Positions 5,575 to 7,744 of a stretch of DNA of 7,744 bases are shown piece by piece (position 1 is the stretch's first letter; each line of letters begins with the position of its first letter). This DNA comes from Saprospiraceae bacterium (GTDB lineage: Bacteria; Bacteroidota; Bacteroidia; Chitinophagales; Saprospiraceae). The stretch lies in contig JACMLK010000148.1 of NCBI GenBank assembly GCA_014379665.1, positions 1-7,744 on the forward strand, given 5' to 3'. Position numbers and translations under genes: made by a program. Below the pieces are notes generated by a model, which searched no databases, was not told the origin of the DNA, and saw only the letters and a program-made list of their open reading frames with translations.

Positions 5575-6839
5575 AAACTGGATAGCGTTTTTAATAAAAT
5601 ATTTCTTTCTTCATCATCATTTTTGTTTATTTTACCCAAGGCTTTTAATATATTGAGTTGCCCTAGTCTTTCTGCTTTTTCGTCTGTTTTTGCCAATTTT
5701 ACAGGCGTATCTCCAAACAATTCAGTTCCATAAGCGTCAAGAATGTTTCCATACAGAAGCTTTTCTTTTTCTTCTTTTAAGACTTCTCCGGAAGGATTCT
5801 CGCTACCTGGGGCAGCTAACCTCCAAATGCTGCCTTTTTCAGCAGCACGACAAACCAAGGGACTGTGGGTGGTAACAATAAACTGGATTTTAGGGAAAAA
5901 CTTAGTAAACCATTGGCCAATCCTGGTTTGCCACGTTGGATGCAGGTGAGCATCTATCTCGTCAATAAGCACCACACCCGGAACATCTATTTCCATGATT
6001 CCTTTCTGCACTTTTTTAAAGACTGATTCCTCACCATAGACCCTGATCAATTGCCTCAAAAGTTCAAAGGTCAGACTCAAAATGGACCGATAACCATCAC
6101 TCATTTGGGTAACAGTAATTTGAGCACCATTTCCGTCTTTAAATATGACCCCATCAGAGCTGATATCGATCAGTTGACTGTGGTGAGGAAGAAAGTCGGG
6201 TGAGTTGATAAGGGTTTTGAGATTTTCCAATATGTTGGAAGATATCTTTACTTCCAGAGTCTGAAATTTCAGGTTCATCAACCAATTTGTAGCCTCAGAC
6301 AGAGCCACATCTTCACCAAACAGTGACAAATGAGAAGCCAGTTTGCTAAAACTTGGATTTGGAAATACCTTGTCCTTTTCACTACTTCCTCCTGTAAACC
6401 TTCTGAAAGGGCCATATCCTGCCGAAAACCATCCGCTTCTACTTCTCCAGAATTCATGTTGATAAGGATATTTCTCCAGAATAGTTTGGTTATCAAGGAT
6501 AACATATTTGTTCTCAACTCTATTCCAGTGAATGTTGATATCAAAAGTTGCGGCATCCGGAGCCAGCTTTTCATTCACCCAAATATCAACTTTATCCTTT
6601 TTTATTGTCAGTGTCACGCCTCCGGAATTTTCATTCCATTTCAACCAGTTGTTCCAATCGGGTTGGATGCCTATTATCTCTTCAGAGCCCACCAATGCCA
6701 GAGCCAAAGTTCTGATAATGGTAGACTTCCCTGCTCCGTTGTCGCCGATTAAAACATGCCAGCCTGCCGGATTGGGAAAACTCATCTCAAACTTTTCAAT
6801 CGCTCTTACATTTTTTATCTTTACCTTTTTGATATACAT
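5571..6839 (-). CDS. ABC/SMC-like AAA ATPase, PtuA-like (Septu-type defence)
   Basis: A 422-residue cytoplasmic ATPase of the AAA_15/AAA_21 type. The N-terminus MYIKKVKIKNVRAIEKFEM is the usual first strand. Walker A is GDNGAGKST (32-40). A YGPFRRF motif (142-148) is of the kind seen in defence-associated ATPases. The ABC-signature region is QMSDGYRS (245-252). Walker B is VVLIDEIDAHLHP (289-301, with D293 and E294). The switch histidine is in TTHSP (H325). There is no TOPRIM domain, so it is not an OLD nuclease. It is shorter than many PtuA proteins (about 500 residues). It is the first gene of a two-gene operon with the HNH nuclease and overlaps it by 4 bp. No reverse transcriptase, msr/msd-like gene or third effector lies nearby. 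By analogy with PtuAB it would form an oligomer that restrains the nuclease until a phage or nucleotide signal appears. The ATPase call is firm; the Septu-like role is probable. Confidence 0.88.
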   Translation of the reverse strand: MYIKKVKIKNVRAIEKFEMSFPNPAGWHVLIGDNGAGKSTIIRTLALALVGSEEIIGIQPDWNNWLKWNENSGGVTLTIKKDKVDIWVNEKLAPDAATFDINIHWNRVENKYVILDNQTILEKYPYQHEFWRSRSGWFSAGYGPFRRFTGGSSEKDKVFPNPSFSKLASHLSLFGEDVALSEATNWLMNLKFQTLEVKISSNILENLKTLINSPDFLPHHSQLIDISSDGVIFKDGNGAQITVTQMSDGYRSILSLTFELLRQLIRVYGEESVFKKVQKGIMEIDVPGVVLIDEIDAHLHPTWQTRIGQWFTKFFPKIQFIVTTHSPLVCRAAEKGSIWRLAAPGSENPSGEVLKEEKEKLLYGNILDAYGTELFGDTPVKLAKTDEKAERLGQLNILKALGKINKNDDEERNILLKTLSSL

Positions 6840-6861
6840 TATCCTATGCGTTTTTACTTAA

Positions 6862-6869
6862 CAAAGATA
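6862..6869 (-). promoter_or_regulatory. -7 promoter element of the ATPase-HNH operon (TATCTTTG)
   Basis: On the minus strand TATCTTTG is a full match to TAnnTTTG, 22 bp before the ATPase ATG, giving a leader of about 15-18 nt. A TTTG lies 11 bp upstream, too close for a standard -33 element. The octamer is the same as that before the DUF1905/YdeI-like gene. It suggests the operon is transcribed on its own rather than from the proline dehydrogenase gene. Confidence 0.5.
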
Positions 6870-6874
6870 TAAAA

Positions 6875-6991
6875 TTATCCCAAAATTTCATTTATAATTT
6901 CTGCTACTAATGCTTCAGAGTTGTTTTTTGTTGTTTCAGTAAATGAAGGGAACCCAAACCCCTGTAATTTTATTTTCAAACATGGATTCAT
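6875..6991 (-). other. Doubtful 38-codon ORF upstream of the ATPase gene
   Basis: Translation gives MNPCLKIKLQ followed by GFGFPSFTETTKNNSEALVA and EIINEILG, then a stop 35 bp before the ATPase ATG. The frame is open back to a TAA near 7026, and an adjacent frame upstream reads FQAGTFETTKAAT before its own stop. The protein-like composition and the repeated ETT motif hint at a decayed or frameshifted gene end. I recognise no family, and chance is a real possibility. The rest of the 6840-7078 gap holds only the promoter and hairpin listed separately. Confidence 0.15.
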
Positions 6992-7030
6992 TGAAGGAAC
7001 TGTGGTTTCTAAATAGTTGCAGCTTTAGTT

Positions 7031-7054
7031 GTTTCAAACGTCCCCGCTTGAAAC
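7031..7054 (-). terminator. Hairpin after the proline dehydrogenase gene
   Basis: Arms GTTTCAA (7031-7037) and TTGAAAC (7048-7054) are exact complements and extend inward to 10 pairs with one mismatch around a TCCC loop. It lies 24 bp past the proline dehydrogenase stop on the minus strand. No T-run follows on that strand, so factor-independent termination is uncertain. Confidence 0.4.
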
Positions 7055-7078
7055 CTTTTAAGAAAACCCGAAAACCCT

Positions 7079-7744
7079 CTACCCCGCAATCCCCCTCCTC
7101 CTCATCTCCTGATCTATCATCGCCAGCTCCCTGCTCATCTCCCCGGTAATAGATGCATTTTCTTCCGTCCTACGAATAAGATAGGGAACCACTTCTTTTA
7201 TGGGTCCGTACACCACATATTTGGCAGCATTGTATCCGGTATTTGCCAGATTGAAGGTAATATTATCACTCATGCCAAACAACTGGCTGAAATTCAGGTG
7301 CGGGTGATTGTTTTCGATACCCAGATCATGCATTAAGGTTGCCTGCAACATGTTACTTTCTGCATTGTGAGAAGCACAACACGAAGATATAGTTTCATAA
7401 TTGGTCACACAGTATCTTATAGCTTCATTATAAGCGTTGTCAGTAGCGTTCTTATCGGCCTGAATCGGTGATGGATAACCCATTTCTGTGGCGCGCAATC
7501 TTTCCTTATCCATATAGGCTCCACGCACCAGCTTGGCACCAAAAATTACATTTTTATCCCGGCATATCTGATGATCCCGCTTCAGTTGATCTAGTTTATC
7601 TGTTATGTATAGCTGATACGTATTGAAAACAATAGCTTTCTCCTTATTGTATTTTTCCATCATTTTCATGACAAGGTCGTCGATAGGATCCTGAATCCAG
7701 CTTTCTTCGGCATCTATAAAGACACCTATTCCCAGTTCCGCAGC
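7079..7744 (-). CDS. Proline dehydrogenase, C-terminal 221 residues (cut by right edge)
   Basis: This FAD enzyme oxidises L-proline to delta-1-pyrroline-5-carboxylate, the first step of proline breakdown, passing electrons to the quinone pool. The frame runs from the window edge to a TAG at 7079. In the visible part, VFIDAEESW (8-16) and KLVRGAY (71-77) are TIM-barrel strand motifs of the PRODH fold. SQLFGMSDNITFNLANTGYN follows. YLIRRTEEN (188-196) holds the Tyr-x-x-Arg-Arg set that binds the proline carboxylate in E. coli PutA. The protein ends about 20 residues later, so there is no fused P5C dehydrogenase domain C-terminal to it. This is the single-function form common in Bacteroidota. 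The start lies beyond the right edge. It shares its strand with the ATPase-HNH operon but is separated by about 240 bp with a hairpin and a new promoter, so it is probably unrelated in function. Confidence 0.95.
   Translation of the reverse strand, partial: AAELGIGVFIDAEESWIQDPIDDLVMKMMEKYNKEKAIVFNTYQLYITDKLDQLKRDHQICRDKNVIFGAKLVRGAYMDKERLRATEMGYPSPIQADKNATDNAYNEAIRYCVTNYETISSCCASHNAESNMLQATLMHDLGIENNHPHLNFSQLFGMSDNITFNLANTGYNAAKYVVYGPIKEVVPYLIRRTEENASITGEMSRELAMIDQEMRRRGIAG

Noticed and set aside
6278..6861. Overlapping open frames on both strands within the ATPase gene
   Set aside because: They are shadows of the ATPase frame, which has all the expected nucleotide-binding motifs.
4705..7078. 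Retron with Septu effectors
   Set aside because: No reverse transcriptase frame or YADD-type motif occurs on either strand around the ATPase-HNH pair, and no msr/msd-like region was apparent. An RT further away would lie behind the proline dehydrogenase gene.
6943..7149. Plus-strand 68-codon frame
   Set aside because: It is low-complexity (Ser/Pro-rich), antisense to the end of the proline dehydrogenase gene, and crosses the hairpin. It shows no sign of being coding.

Overview
The window looks like a chromosomal accessory stretch from a low-GC member of the Bacteroidota. Three things support this: a SusC/RagA-type TonB-dependent receptor with a carboxypeptidase-regulatory-like N-terminal extension, three promoter elements that fit the phylum-specific -7 motif TAnnTTTG, and the absence of clear Shine-Dalgarno sequences before the genes. 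I cannot place it to genus.

Left part (1-3263): the minus strand carries the N-terminal 692 residues of a SusC-like outer-membrane importer, cut by the left window edge. Divergent from it is an AraC-family regulator with an N-terminal cupin sensor domain. The 209-bp region between them contains an exact 11-bp direct repeat with a 21-bp period. It sits just upstream of the receptor's -7 element, which is the geometry expected for an AraC-type activator. This looks like the regulated edge of a glycan- or nutrient-uptake locus. A SusD partner would lie beyond the left edge.

Middle part (3264-4704): a small mobile-DNA neighbourhood. An intact REP-associated tyrosine transposase (HUH/Y1 family, minus strand) is converged upon by a DUF1905 + YdeI/OmpD-associated domain gene (plus strand). 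Three diverged copies of one bipartite palindromic repeat lie around this pair, two on the left and one directly before the transposase start. They are good candidates for REP elements mobilised by the enzyme. A perfect 22-bp palindrome lies inside the transposase gene itself.

Right part (4705-6877): a two-gene minus-strand operon coupled by a 4-bp ATGA overlap. It encodes an ABC/SMC-like AAA ATPase followed by an HNH endonuclease. The arrangement and motifs resemble the PtuA-PtuB pair of the Septu anti-phage system. No reverse transcriptase is present, so it is not a retron-Septu version. It has its own -7 promoter element.

Far right (7079-7744): the C-terminal 221 residues of a proline dehydrogenase (minus strand), cut by the right window edge. 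It is a core catabolic gene, separated from the ATPase-HNH pair by about 240 bp that hold a hairpin and a doubtful 38-codon ORF.

The most promising leads are the Septu-like operon, the transposase with its flanking repeat family, and the 21-bp-spaced operator in the divergent receptor/regulator region.
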